From assembly GCF_002270355.1 (NCBI RefSeq), contig NZ_NJFZ01000022.1:1-64000 (forward strand): 64,000 bases of DNA, read 5' to 3'. A program made the position numbers and the translations under genes. This DNA is from Flectobacillus sp. BAB-3569 (lineage in GTDB: Bacteria > Bacteroidota > Bacteroidia > Cytophagales > Spirosomataceae). Positions 32,576 through 41,200 of the stretch are shown here, piece by piece. A model generated the notes under the pieces. The model had not been told where the DNA came from and searched no databases. It was given only the letters and a program-made list of their open reading frames with translations. The stretch's first letter is position 1, and each line of letters starts with the position of its first letter.

Positions 32576-32965
32576 ATGAAAAAACTAATGATGCTCGCTC
32601 TGTCTGGAGTTCTTTTATGGAGCTGTTCCAAAAGTGGACTAGGAGATAATGGTCTTACAGAGGAAGAAATGGATTATCAGAAATTAACCCAAATGGGTGC
32701 AGATATCAAAGATTATGCTAAAAACAAAGCATGTGCAGGCGACGAATGCCGCGTAATGTCGATGGGCTCGAAGGCTTGTGGTGGTCCAACGCAGTTTATC
32801 GTGTACTCGGTCGGAAAGGTAGATGAAAAGGTTTTGACTCAAAAAATCAATGATTATACCGAATACGAACGCCAGCTTAATATCAAATATAGTCGAATAT
32901 CAGATTGTGCCATGATTGCCATTCCAACAGTAGATTGTGTGAATGGATTATGTGTAACCAAGTAA
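32576..32965 (+). CDS. Cysteine-rich lipoprotein of unknown function
   Basis: The 129-residue product has lipobox GVLLWSC (Cys 17). The mature part is rich in Cys (KACAGDECRV, SKACGGP, SDCAMI, TVDCVNGLC), suggesting three disulfides. It lies 43 nt behind the preceding lipoprotein gene and is followed by a strong terminator, so it ends the putative sigma-factor transcript. No family is recognised. Confidence 0.7.
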   Translation: MKKLMMLALSGVLLWSCSKSGLGDNGLTEEEMDYQKLTQMGADIKDYAKNKACAGDECRVMSMGSKACGGPTQFIVYSVGKVDEKVLTQKINDYTEYERQLNIKYSRISDCAMIAIPTVDCVNGLCVTK

Positions 32966-32994
32966 TTGATGCTTTATCCCTAATTGAGTGTAAT

Positions 32995-33034
32995 AAAAAA
33001 GCGGTCGAAAATTATTTTCCGACCGCTTTTTTAA
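32995..33034 (+). terminator. Terminator, AAAAAAGCGGTCG type (copy 1)
   Basis: AAAAAAGCGGTCG (32995-33007) pairs with CGACCGCTTTTTT (33020-33032). The same hairpin recurs at 38179-38216, where the sequence before it (CCCTAATT) is also similar. Confidence 0.88.
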
Positions 33035-33064
33035 TGCTATTTTACTAGATTTTTACTCAGCATA

Positions 33065-33083
33065 AGACGCAATCATTGCGTCT
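33065..33083. repeat. AGACGCAAT palindrome
   Basis: AGACGCAAT (33065-33073) and ATTGCGTCT (33075-33083) form a perfect 9-bp palindrome with a single C centre, in the gap between a terminator and a family A element. There is no T-tail. It is seen once in this window. Confidence 0.5.
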
Positions 33084-33110
33084 CTACTACGAGAATATAA
33101 ATCTTAATAT

Positions 33111-33145
33111 AATCACTAATTCACTCAATCAAAACTCACTCAATT
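33111..33145. repeat. Intergenic repeat, family A (single arm)
   Basis: AATCACTAATTCACTCAATC followed by AAAACTCACTCAATT. A short inverse word (AATTGAGTG) lies before the terminator at about 32980-32989, so the terminator is bracketed as at 38097-38277. Confidence 0.5.
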
Positions 33146-33160
33146 AGAAGGATGATACTT

Positions 33161-33547
33161 CTAACACGAACAACTTGCCTTTGCTTTCCAATTGACATAA
33201 TAAGCAGAAGCAATCAATATTGCTCCAACGAAGCCTGTCAAAAATTCATATTGTTCACCAGTCCATAAAAGCTCGATACCTTTTACGGTTAAACTTCCAA
33301 GCAATAAGGTCAAAGGTACAATAGAATGGTGCTTGCGATAGTCCGCAATTAATAAAGCACCAGCCAAAGCAACACTTGCTCCAATAAACCAAATTTCCCA
33401 AGAATGATTATGAAAAAGACTACTTCCCAAATAAGGCAATACCGTCATCACTACTGGAGTAGCAATGCAATGAATCGCACAGATGACCGAAAGATAGAAT
33501 CCTACTTTCTCGATGGGTGTTTCGTTATGTGAATGTGAGTGATGCAT
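33161..33547 (-). CDS. MerC-domain membrane protein
   Basis: The 128-residue protein has a His-rich N-terminus (MHHSHSHNE) and about four transmembrane helices. The first helix carries CAIHCIATPVVM, the paired-Cys motif of the MerC family, and the C-terminus ends KASCSC, a second potential metal-binding site. MerC proteins import mercuric ion in resistance operons. Stand-alone homologues in Bacteroidota are probably linked to zinc or other metal homeostasis. The promoter is overlapped by a palindrome (see the adjacent site), which fits metal-responsive repression. Confidence 0.82.
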   Translation of the reverse strand: MHHSHSHNETPIEKVGFYLSVICAIHCIATPVVMTVLPYLGSSLFHNHSWEIWFIGASVALAGALLIADYRKHHSIVPLTLLLGSLTVKGIELLWTGEQYEFLTGFVGAILIASAYYVNWKAKASCSC

Positions 33548-33559
33548 AATTGTAATACT

Positions 33560-33594
33560 GTTGCAAAATTAATACAATGCAACAATATTGCAAA
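33560..33594 (-). promoter_or_regulatory. MerC promoter with overlapping palindromic operator
   Basis: On the minus strand, TTTG (33591-33594), exactly 19 nt, then TAATTTTG (33564-33571) match the Bacteroidota promoter consensus. Between the boxes lies the palindrome TGCAA-CAATA-TTGCA (33578-33592). A second inverted pair, GTTGCA-N12-TGCAAC (33560-33583), overlaps the -7 box. A bound protein would block the polymerase. A Fur/Zur-family repressor is a reasonable guess but no regulator gene is adjacent. Confidence 0.7.
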
Positions 33595-33702
33595 CATCTA
33601 TCAGATGATATTTTGTTCCCTAGCGTAAGTATTTTTTACTATTAGTGCTGAAGGCGAAGCTAGTAGGCAAATGAATGTGTATTTCAGTAGAGTCAATAAT
33701 AA

Positions 33703-33742
33703 AAAACCTCTATTTCTATTTTTTAACAGAAACAGAGGTTTT
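33703..33742 (-). terminator. Terminator of the small lipoprotein gene
   Basis: On the minus strand an 18-bp stem (33725-33742 with 33703-33720, two G-T type pairs) around AAAACCTCT/AGAGGTTTT is followed by a T-run. It begins 16 nt beyond the lipoprotein stop codon. Confidence 0.8.
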
Positions 33743-33758
33743 AAAAATGTCCTAATGA

Positions 33759-33890
33759 TTAATTACGACCTTTGTAAGCTGGCTTGTCGATGCTCGTAGT
33801 ACCGTAAGCAGGGCAGTTGTTTTTTCTACCACAAGAGGTTGCCATTGCTACTACTGCTAATAAAACCAAAATAACTGAAGCTCTTTTCAT
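33759..33890 (-). CDS. Small lipoprotein (43 residues)
   Basis: From the Met at 33890 the product is MKRASVILVLLAVVAMATSC, then GRKNNCPAYGTTSIDKPAYKGRN. It has a complete lipoprotein signal with lipobox ATSC (Cys 20) and only 23 mature residues, with one further Cys. A longer frame from 33983 adds an N-terminus unlike a signal peptide and is rejected. Such tiny lipoproteins are common and uncharacterised in Bacteroidota. A strong terminator follows. Confidence 0.65.
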   Translation of the reverse strand: MKRASVILVLLAVVAMATSCGRKNNCPAYGTTSIDKPAYKGRN

Positions 33891-34007
33891 GAGATATAAT
33901 TTTATAAAGTTGATACCAATGATGTATTTGATAGATTTGGACATTGAGATGCACAATACTACAAAAATACAAATATCTCTCAAGCTTAAACTCTAATATC
34001 CACAAAA

Positions 34008-35489
34008 TTATTGTTCGATAAGAGACAGATTTTCAGCGTGTTTTACTTCTTCTTGACTTAATACAGTGGCCTGAGCTTCGGCTTTTTCGGTCGAGCCATA
34101 ACCTAAAATATTAAGCATACCATAGCTTTCTTGTGCTGAAGCAAACAACTGTGTGGTAATAGTACCATCTTCAAGACGATCCACTAGCACATGTTTTGGA
34201 GCAGGAATCAAGCAGTGCTGAATACCTCCATAACCCCCTAAGGATTCTTGGTAAGCACCTGTATGGAAAAATCCAACATATTGACGCTCTTGACCTTCCT
34301 CAAAAATTGGTAAGTATAAATCTGAGCTATGCGCTTCGGTGTTATAGAAGTCCATCGAGTCGCAAGTCAAACCACCTAAGTTTACTTTTTGATATGGCGA
34401 GCCCCAGTTGTTTACAGGAAGCATGATATATTTTTGGTTCATACCCCAAGAGTCTGGCAATTGAGTAATAAACGAACCATCAATCATATACCACAATTCC
34501 TTGTCATTCTGGAGTTTTTGGTCAATGATTTCATATAAAACAGCGCCACTTTCGCCTACGGTGTAAGAACCAAATTCGGTAAAGATATTTGGAACAGGCA
34601 CGTTGTTTTTGTTACAAATCCATGAAATAGATTCAACGATTTCGTCAATCATTGCTTGGTAATCGTAATTGAATTGCAATGAAGTTTGAATCGGCAAACC
34701 ACCACCCAAGTCGATAGAATCTAAATCTGGGCAGATTTTTTTCATTTCACAATATTTGTAAATAAAGCGGCTCAATTCTGACCAATAGTAAGCACTATCT
34801 TTGATACCAGTATTGATAAAGAAGTGCAACATTTTGAGCTTGTATTTGCTGCTGTTCTGAATTTTGTTTTTATACAAATCCATCACATCAGAATAACGAA
34901 GTCCCAAACGTGAAGTATAGAAAGCAAAATCTGGCTCTTCATCAGTGGCAATACGAATACCTAAATTAACAGTCTCGGCAGTTACTGATTTGTCATAAAA
35001 ATCAATTTCTTTAAGATTGTCCAAAATAGGAATACAATTAAAGCCCTCATTGATTAACTCGCTGATATATTGAGTATATAAAGGCAACTTGTAGCCATTG
35101 CAAAGAATGTAGGTAGATTTTGAAATCTTACCTTCATCATATAGCTTTCGGATAATAGGAATATCGTAAGAAGAGGATGTTTCGAGGTGAACATTATGAC
35201 TCAGAACCTCTTCGACCACAAATCTAAAATGCGAAGACTTTGTACAGTAACAATACGTATAATTACCCTTATAGTTGTACTTTTTGATAGCATTCTTAAA
35301 CATGCGCTTGGCGTTTTCGATATGCTCACCAATTTTTGGTAAGTACGTGATTTTTAGGGGAGTTCCATATTGTTTTATGATGTCCATCAACGGTACGTTG
35401 TTGAACATTAATTCGTTGTTTTCGTCAATGTTGAACTCAAGAGTTGGAAACTCAATCGTCTGGTCAATGAGGTCAATGTAATTTTTCAT
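34008..35489 (-). CDS. Arginine decarboxylase (PLP fold type III, biosynthetic)
   Basis: From the preferred Met at 35489 (MKNYIDLIDQTIEF) the enzyme has 493 residues. The PLP lysine is K84 in YCTKSSHF. LDSIDLGGGLPIQ is the glycine-rich phosphate loop, and CDSMDFYN carries the substrate-specificity Cys-Asp motif of alanine-racemase-fold decarboxylases. The sequence fits the Bacteroidota arginine decarboxylase family (arginine to agmatine, polyamine synthesis). The frame extends 49 codons further upstream, but that part lacks homology-like character and includes the probable leader. Confidence 0.88.
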   Translation of the reverse strand: MKNYIDLIDQTIEFPTLEFNIDENNELMFNNVPLMDIIKQYGTPLKITYLPKIGEHIENAKRMFKNAIKKYNYKGNYTYCYCTKSSHFRFVVEEVLSHNVHLETSSSYDIPIIRKLYDEGKISKSTYILCNGYKLPLYTQYISELINEGFNCIPILDNLKEIDFYDKSVTAETVNLGIRIATDEEPDFAFYTSRLGLRYSDVMDLYKNKIQNSSKYKLKMLHFFINTGIKDSAYYWSELSRFIYKYCEMKKICPDLDSIDLGGGLPIQTSLQFNYDYQAMIDEIVESISWICNKNNVPVPNIFTEFGSYTVGESGAVLYEIIDQKLQNDKELWYMIDGSFITQLPDSWGMNQKYIMLPVNNWGSPYQKVNLGGLTCDSMDFYNTEAHSSDLYLPIFEEGQERQYVGFFHTGAYQESLGGYGGIQHCLIPAPKHVLVDRLEDGTITTQLFASAQESYGMLNILGYGSTEKAEAQATVLSQEEVKHAENLSLIEQ

Positions 35490-35885
35490 CCTACTGCGAA
35501 AAGCATAAAGCGAGTTTTTATGTCCGAATTTATTTAAGTTTGTGAGTATTCGTCCTAAGAAACGAAAACCGCAAGAAATTTTACTAACGAAAATCGACTT
35601 GCGGAGTTTACTCATAAAAAACGTGCAAAAGTGCAATAAAAGTATGACCTTTGCAAGAATCTAATTTGGATTTATTTTTATTTCACAATTTGATAAAATC
35701 ATTCTGTCAAATTATTTGATTATCAAAGAGTTGTATCGATAAATAATTCAAGTGAGTAATCCGTGGATTTTCTTGAAAATGATTCATTATCAGTTAGTTA
35801 GTTTCTTGGAAAAGTCATAGCAAATCCAAAACCACAATCTTTTTAACGAACAATGTTTTGAACTGGAAAGTTCGAGTTAAATTTT
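35490..35885. other. Divergent intergenic region, no gene seen
   Basis: This AT-rich stretch lies between the arginine decarboxylase start and mpl and should carry both promoters. It includes the rejected 5' extension of the decarboxylase frame. No repeat family or consensus promoter pair stands out. Confidence 0.35.
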
Positions 35886-37247
35886 ATGAAAAAAGTTCAC
35901 TTTATCGCTATTGGGGGGGCAGCGATGCACAATTTGGCCATCGATCTGCATAATAATGGTTATTTAGTTACGGGTTCGGACGACGAAATATATGAGCCTT
36001 CGCGTAGCTTATTGGCAGCTTGTGGCTTATTACCAGCCGAAATAGGTTGGTTCCCTGAGAAGATTTCAGAAGATTTGGATTGTGTAATTTTGGGTATGCA
36101 CGCCAGAGTCGACAATCCTGAATTGTTGAAAGCTCAAGAATTAGGTGTGAAAATTTACTCATATCCTGAATTTATTTATCAAAATAGCCAAAATAAGCAA
36201 AGAGTGGTGATTGCTGGAAGTCATGGTAAAACTACGATTACATCGATGGTTTTACACGTGTTGAAATTCCATAATCGCAAATTTGATTATTTGGTAGGTG
36301 CTCGTATCGAAGGTTTTGAGACTATGGCTAAACTTTCGGATGCTCCTGTGATTGTGATTGAAGGCGACGAATACCTATCGTCACCTATTGATCGCCGTCC
36401 AAAATTTTTGCACTACCATCCGCACGTAGCTTTGATTTCGGGAATTGCTTGGGATCACATCAATGTGTATCCACAATTTGATGAGTATGTGCATCAGTTT
36501 GAACTGTTAGCACAAGACTTACCAAAATCTGGTAGCTTGATTTATGACGAAACAGATTCGTTAGTAAATGCCGTAGGTCAAAAAGAATATGCTGATATTC
36601 AGAAATATGCCTACAAAGCTCACCCTGCTGTGGTGAGAAATGGAAAGACTTTTTTACAATTACCTGATAAAAAAGAACTAGCAATCGAGGTTTTTGGAGA
36701 GCATAATCTCAAAAATCTTAATGGCGCACGCTTGATACTAAGCCAGATTGGTATCGAAGATGAGCAGTTTTATGAAGCAATTGCTTCATTTAAAGGAGCT
36801 GCCAAGCGCTTAGAGCTAGTAGGACAAAACGATGAAACCGTGTTTTATCGTGATTTTGCTCATGCACCTTCTAAGGTGGAGGCGACAACTAAAGCGCTCA
36901 AAGGACAGTATCCCAACCGTCATTTGGTAGCTTGCTTGGAGTTACACACTTTTAGTAGTTTGAACAAAAACTTCTTGAAAGAGTATGCTCACAAGTTGGA
37001 CGGAGCTGATACCGCAGTTGTATATTTCAGTCCTAAAACCCTTGAACACAAAAAGATGCCAGCGCTTAGTGTAGAAGAAGTCAAAGCAAATTTTGCGAAC
37101 AGCAATCTCGAAGTATTTACTGATAACCAGTCTCTGAAGACCTTCCTTTTGAGCAAGCGATGGCGCGGCTCAAACTTACTGATGATGTCGTCGGGGACCT
37201 TTGATGGTCTGGATTTCAAAGAATTATCTAGTCAAATACTTTCGTAA
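35886..37247 (+). CDS. mpl: UDP-N-acetylmuramate:L-Ala-gamma-D-Glu-meso-DAP ligase
   Basis: The 453-residue Mur ligase rejoins recycled murein tripeptide to UDP-MurNAc. The N-terminal nucleotide-type fold (HFIAIGGAAMHNLAIDL) and the ATP loop GSHGKTT (111-117) are clear. IEGDEYLSSPIDRRPKF and ISGIAWDHINVYP are characteristic of Mpl rather than MurC. Length matches the family. Together with NagA it suggests active cell-wall recycling. trpA follows after 69 nt on the same strand without a terminator, so the two may be co-transcribed. Confidence 0.93.
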   Translation: MKKVHFIAIGGAAMHNLAIDLHNNGYLVTGSDDEIYEPSRSLLAACGLLPAEIGWFPEKISEDLDCVILGMHARVDNPELLKAQELGVKIYSYPEFIYQNSQNKQRVVIAGSHGKTTITSMVLHVLKFHNRKFDYLVGARIEGFETMAKLSDAPVIVIEGDEYLSSPIDRRPKFLHYHPHVALISGIAWDHINVYPQFDEYVHQFELLAQDLPKSGSLIYDETDSLVNAVGQKEYADIQKYAYKAHPAVVRNGKTFLQLPDKKELAIEVFGEHNLKNLNGARLILSQIGIEDEQFYEAIASFKGAAKRLELVGQNDETVFYRDFAHAPSKVEATTKALKGQYPNRHLVACLELHTFSSLNKNFLKEYAHKLDGADTAVVYFSPKTLEHKKMPALSVEEVKANFANSNLEVFTDNQSLKTFLLSKRWRGSNLLMMSSGTFDGLDFKELSSQILS

Positions 37248-37316
37248 AATCACAGTACGGTTTGGGAAGATGAACAGAACGTTCGCTTGCTGTACTTATT
37301 GAACTTTTATACAATC

Positions 37317-38093
37317 ATGAATCGTATTACTCAGCTTTTTGAACAAAAGAAAAATAACGTACTAAATATTTATTTTACAGCGGGTTATCCACAACTCAAC
37401 GATACAACAATCATCTTGAAGGCTTTGGACGAGAGCGGTGCTGATTTAGTAGAAATCGGAATGCCTTACTCAGACCCAGTTGCGGATGGTGAGACAATTC
37501 AACATGCCAATCAAGTAGCTTTGGATAATGGAATGAGTGTTAAGTTGTTGTTTGAACAACTTGCTGACATTCGTCCAGCTATCAAAGTACCAATCTTGCT
37601 GATGGGTTATATCAATCCAGTTTTGCAGTTTGGGATTGAGGAGTTTTGTAAAAAATGCCAAGAAGTAGGAGTGGATGGTTTGATTTTGCCAGATCTTCCT
37701 GCCGACGTGTATGAAGAAGATTATAAAGCAATTTTTGAGAAATATGGTATTTTAAATATCTTCTTAATTACGCCTCAAACTTCAGAAAGCCGTATTAGTC
37801 ATATCGATGCTATTTCTGAAGGTTTTATCTATATGGTATCTTCGGCAAGTATTACAGGGGCAAAATCGGGTATTTCTGATGAGCAAGAGGCTTACTTCAG
37901 TCGTATCAATGCCATGAACTTGAAAAATCCTCGTTTGATTGGTTTTGGTATTTCGGATAACGCTACTTTCACAAAAGCATCATCACACGCAGCAGGCGCA
38001 ATTATTGGTAGTGCATTTATCAAAGTTGTGACAGAAGCAAAAGATTTATCAGCAGATATTAATGCTTTTGTAAAATCAGTAAAAGGAGAATAA
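37317..38093 (+). CDS. trpA: Tryptophan synthase alpha subunit
   Basis: From the ATG at 37317 (MNRITQLFEQ) the TIM-barrel enzyme has 258 residues. The catalytic acids are E46 in LVEIGMPYSDP and D57 in VADGETIQ. LPDLPADVYEE and SSASITGAKSG (loop 6) complete the signature. It cleaves indole-3-glycerol phosphate to indole for TrpB. The gene is about 10 kb from and opposite to the other trp genes, so it escapes the trp attenuator. I see no leader peptide before it. The in-frame TTG at 37287 is not needed. Confidence 0.95.
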   Translation: MNRITQLFEQKKNNVLNIYFTAGYPQLNDTTIILKALDESGADLVEIGMPYSDPVADGETIQHANQVALDNGMSVKLLFEQLADIRPAIKVPILLMGYINPVLQFGIEEFCKKCQEVGVDGLILPDLPADVYEEDYKAIFEKYGILNIFLITPQTSESRISHIDAISEGFIYMVSSASITGAKSGISDEQEAYFSRINAMNLKNPRLIGFGISDNATFTKASSHAAGAIIGSAFIKVVTEAKDLSADINAFVKSVKGE

Positions 38094-38096
38094 GTT

Positions 38097-38277
38097 ATGA
38101 ATTAGTGAGTTGTGAATGAGTGAGTTGTGAATGAGTGATTGCTCCCTAATTCAGTAACTTAAAAATCAGATATCTATCAAAAAAGCGGTCGAAAAACAAT
38201 TTTCGACCGCTTTTTTGATGATAAAATGCTGGACAAGTAAATAATCCCTCATTCACAATTCACTAATTCCCTCATTG
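38097..38277. repeat. Family A arms bracketing a terminator
   Basis: The left arm contains two exact tandem copies of GTGAGTTGTGAATGA (38105-38119, 38120-38134). The right arm CCTCATTCACAATTCACTAATT and CCCTCATTG (38247-38277) is the inverse. A perfect terminator lies between them. The compound is similar to that around 32980-33145. Confidence 0.65.
38179..38216. terminator. Terminator, AAAAAAGCGGTCG type (copy 2)
   Basis: AAAAAAGCGGTCGAAAA (38179-38195) pairs perfectly over 17 bp with its inverse (38200-38216), loop ACAA. It lies between trpA and the convergent large minus-strand gene and can act on both. It shares stem sequence with the terminator at 32995-33034. Confidence 0.9.
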
Positions 38278-41200
38278 CTACCACGCCACTGTTACTGCAC
38301 CACGTTTAACTTGTAGAGGAGTGCCTACGTTTGGCTCAGGGTATTCAGGACGATAGGTTATTTCCCAAGCATAGCTATTAGGAGGTGCTAGTACTCCTTT
38401 GAACTTACCATCCCATTCATCTTCCCAATCATACGATACAAATACCAATTCGCCCCAACGGTTGTAGATTTTTAGTGAAAAACCTTCTTTTAAAATATGT
38501 CTAGGGAAAATTTTGAAAGTGTTATTATATCCGTCATTATTTGGGGTAAAGATATTGGGAACCATGATGTCGGGAAGACACAAGTCATATACCAATGTGC
38601 TAGCTTTGATGCTACAACCTTCGAGATTCGTTATTTTAACAGTGTAATTGCCAACAGAAGAAACCTTAATTTTTTGAGAGGTTACACCTGAAGGACTCCA
38701 TTCATATTGCCATGTATTTCCAGCATTACCTGGGTCAAGTTCTAGCTCTTTGCCATCAGCAATACACAAAGGCACTTCCGACTTCAGACTACTAAATGGT
38801 ATCGGAAGAATATTTACATTGATATCATCGCTAGAATTACAAGCTCCATTTGAAACTAACAAAGTATAGTTTCCTGACTTGGTAGGCGTAATTTGAGGTG
38901 TTGATTCTCCTGTATTCCATCTAAATGTCCAGTTTGGGTCTGTAGGAATACCGATTATTACAGAGGTATTTTTACAAAAAACAATATCCTCTCCTAAGTC
39001 AACATAAGGCTTAGATACGGTCGAAATATTGACGCTACCTCTTCCTGTACAGGTATTTTGGGTATAACTGTAGGTAATAGTTTCCGTTTTGATAAAAGTC
39101 GCAGGAGTATATAAGCCTGTTGCACTGATATTGCTCGACCCGCCCCAAGTTCCTCCTTCAGGTGTGGCACGTAGTTGAACAGGAGTCGCTCCTATACACA
39201 AGAAAGATGGTCCTGTAACGCTCACTCTAGGACTTGCTTTGAAAGTAACCGTTGTACGAGCAGAATTATTACACTTGCCATCTAATGACGTAATAGTAAC
39301 ACTATAAATACCAGCATATTGAACATTGATGGTCGGCGTAGTCGCTCCTGTACTCCAAAGTATTGTTCCTGTAGGTGTTTGATTTAGCGTTAATGTAACG
39401 GATTCTCCTTCACATTTTACCACTGGGGGCTCGATACTTAATTGTGTACTGGCCACTTTTAGTAACGTAATTGGCGAGGTAGTGTACTGACAGCCCTCTA
39501 CCGTTTCAAGAACTATTTGATAGGTACCAACACCAAGATTACTAATTCTATATTCTCTATCTCTTACAAAAATCCCACTCATATCTCCATTTGCGATACG
39601 ATCATAGACACCGTTGTTCTGTTGTAAAAGTACATATCTTGCTGGAATAAACTGATTAGTAGCTCCAAGCGCAATCGTTATGCTGCCATCTGTTAGACAA
39701 GTCACAGGCGTTGAGAGAGTCGTTATAGCTGTGACGGGCAGTCTGGTGGGTTGTAAGTTAAAATCAGCATTTTGATAACATGTATTAGGGCTACTGATAC
39801 TTACTTGATAAACCCCTGGTCCCAGTCCAGAAAGACTGCTCCCCCTCAAACTAGGTATAATAGATCCGTTTTTCTTCCATATAAAACTATAATTATCAGC
39901 TGGAGAAAAATTGGTTAAGGCAATAGTTCCATCTTGAGCGTTACAAGCTGTAGGGTTAGTAATAGCAGAGTTGAAAGTAGCTTTTGGTCTCGCAGTTACC
40001 TGAATATCATCACTAACAGTACATTGTGTTGAACCTATTGGTGTATTGATTGTAACAGTATACTTTCCTGTTGTGGATACCGTGATTGAAGGAGTTGTCG
40101 CTCCTGTATTCCATAAGTAAGTAGTTGTGTTACTAAAATTTGGATTAGCCGCATTTAGTATAATAGAGCTATTTTGACAAATATTGGTATCTGCCACAGC
40201 AAAAGGAGGAGCTTGTGCCAGTACGACTTTTATCTCATCTTCTTTGATACATCCGTCGCTTTCAACAAGTACTTTGTAAGTACCAGACTGTGTAACATTG
40301 AGAGTGGATAAAGTATCAGCCAATAAACCTCCATCTCTTTGCCAAAAGTAGCGGCTATTTGCTATCGTATTTTTCGAATCTAAGGTCGTACTAGCAGCAC
40401 ATAATTGTATATCGTTGCCCAAATCAGGATTGGGCATAGGTTTTATCGTAAATTCTTGTGCGGGTAAAGTGGTATCAGATTTACAACGATTTGCCATAGT
40501 TACCGTAACATGATACAAGCCTGGCTCAGATAAAGTAGTACTCACTTGCAAGTCTTGTTCAGAGCCAGTACCTCCTAGTGTTGCCACAGGCAATGATGTT
40601 TCAGGCTGACCTTGTTGTGGAGCTGGTCCTTTGTAAACTTTCCAAAGTGTTTTCGTATTTTTTAGTTTTTCACCACAGAGATGATTCGCTTGAAACTGAG
40701 TAGGAGCGCCCAAACAAGTGTCGCCAACCGAAATCCCCGATTGTTGATCTTGTTCGGGAGCTACAGAGGTATTATTGGGTAAGCCTAATTGACTCAATTT
40801 GCCTGCCAAATCAAATCCAAGTTGTTTGTATTCTAAAGTATCTACTTTACTGCCTGTTTGTAAAATGATATTGGGTTGACCAATCACAGCCAAATGCGTA
40901 CTACCCTGAACAGCCATATAGATTTTGCTATCTGGTCCTATTTTTAGGGCTCCAAAATTTTTGGTACTAGTACTATCAATGAGTTTTCGAGATAAACCAA
41001 TAGTAGCCGAATCATTTGAGGTTAAGTCAAACTGTAATAGTTGAGATTTAATTGTGGTGTCGGCTGGTGGAAGTGTCGTGACACCAGCAGTAAGACTGGT
41101 GTACAAACTATTACCATCTGGTGAAAACTCCACACCATACAGCGTTGGAGGGGCTTTGCCTAAATCAATGACTTTTTTGTTAGAAATAGCTCCTGTAGAA

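Noticed and set aside
35490-35636. 49-codon N-terminal extension of arginine decarboxylase
   Set aside because: The residues are basic and unlike the family N-terminus; the Met at 35489 starts the conserved part.
38105-38134. Two tandem 15-nt repeats suggesting a CRISPR-like array
   Set aside because: Only two adjacent units without spacers, part of a dispersed fold-back family, and no cas genes.
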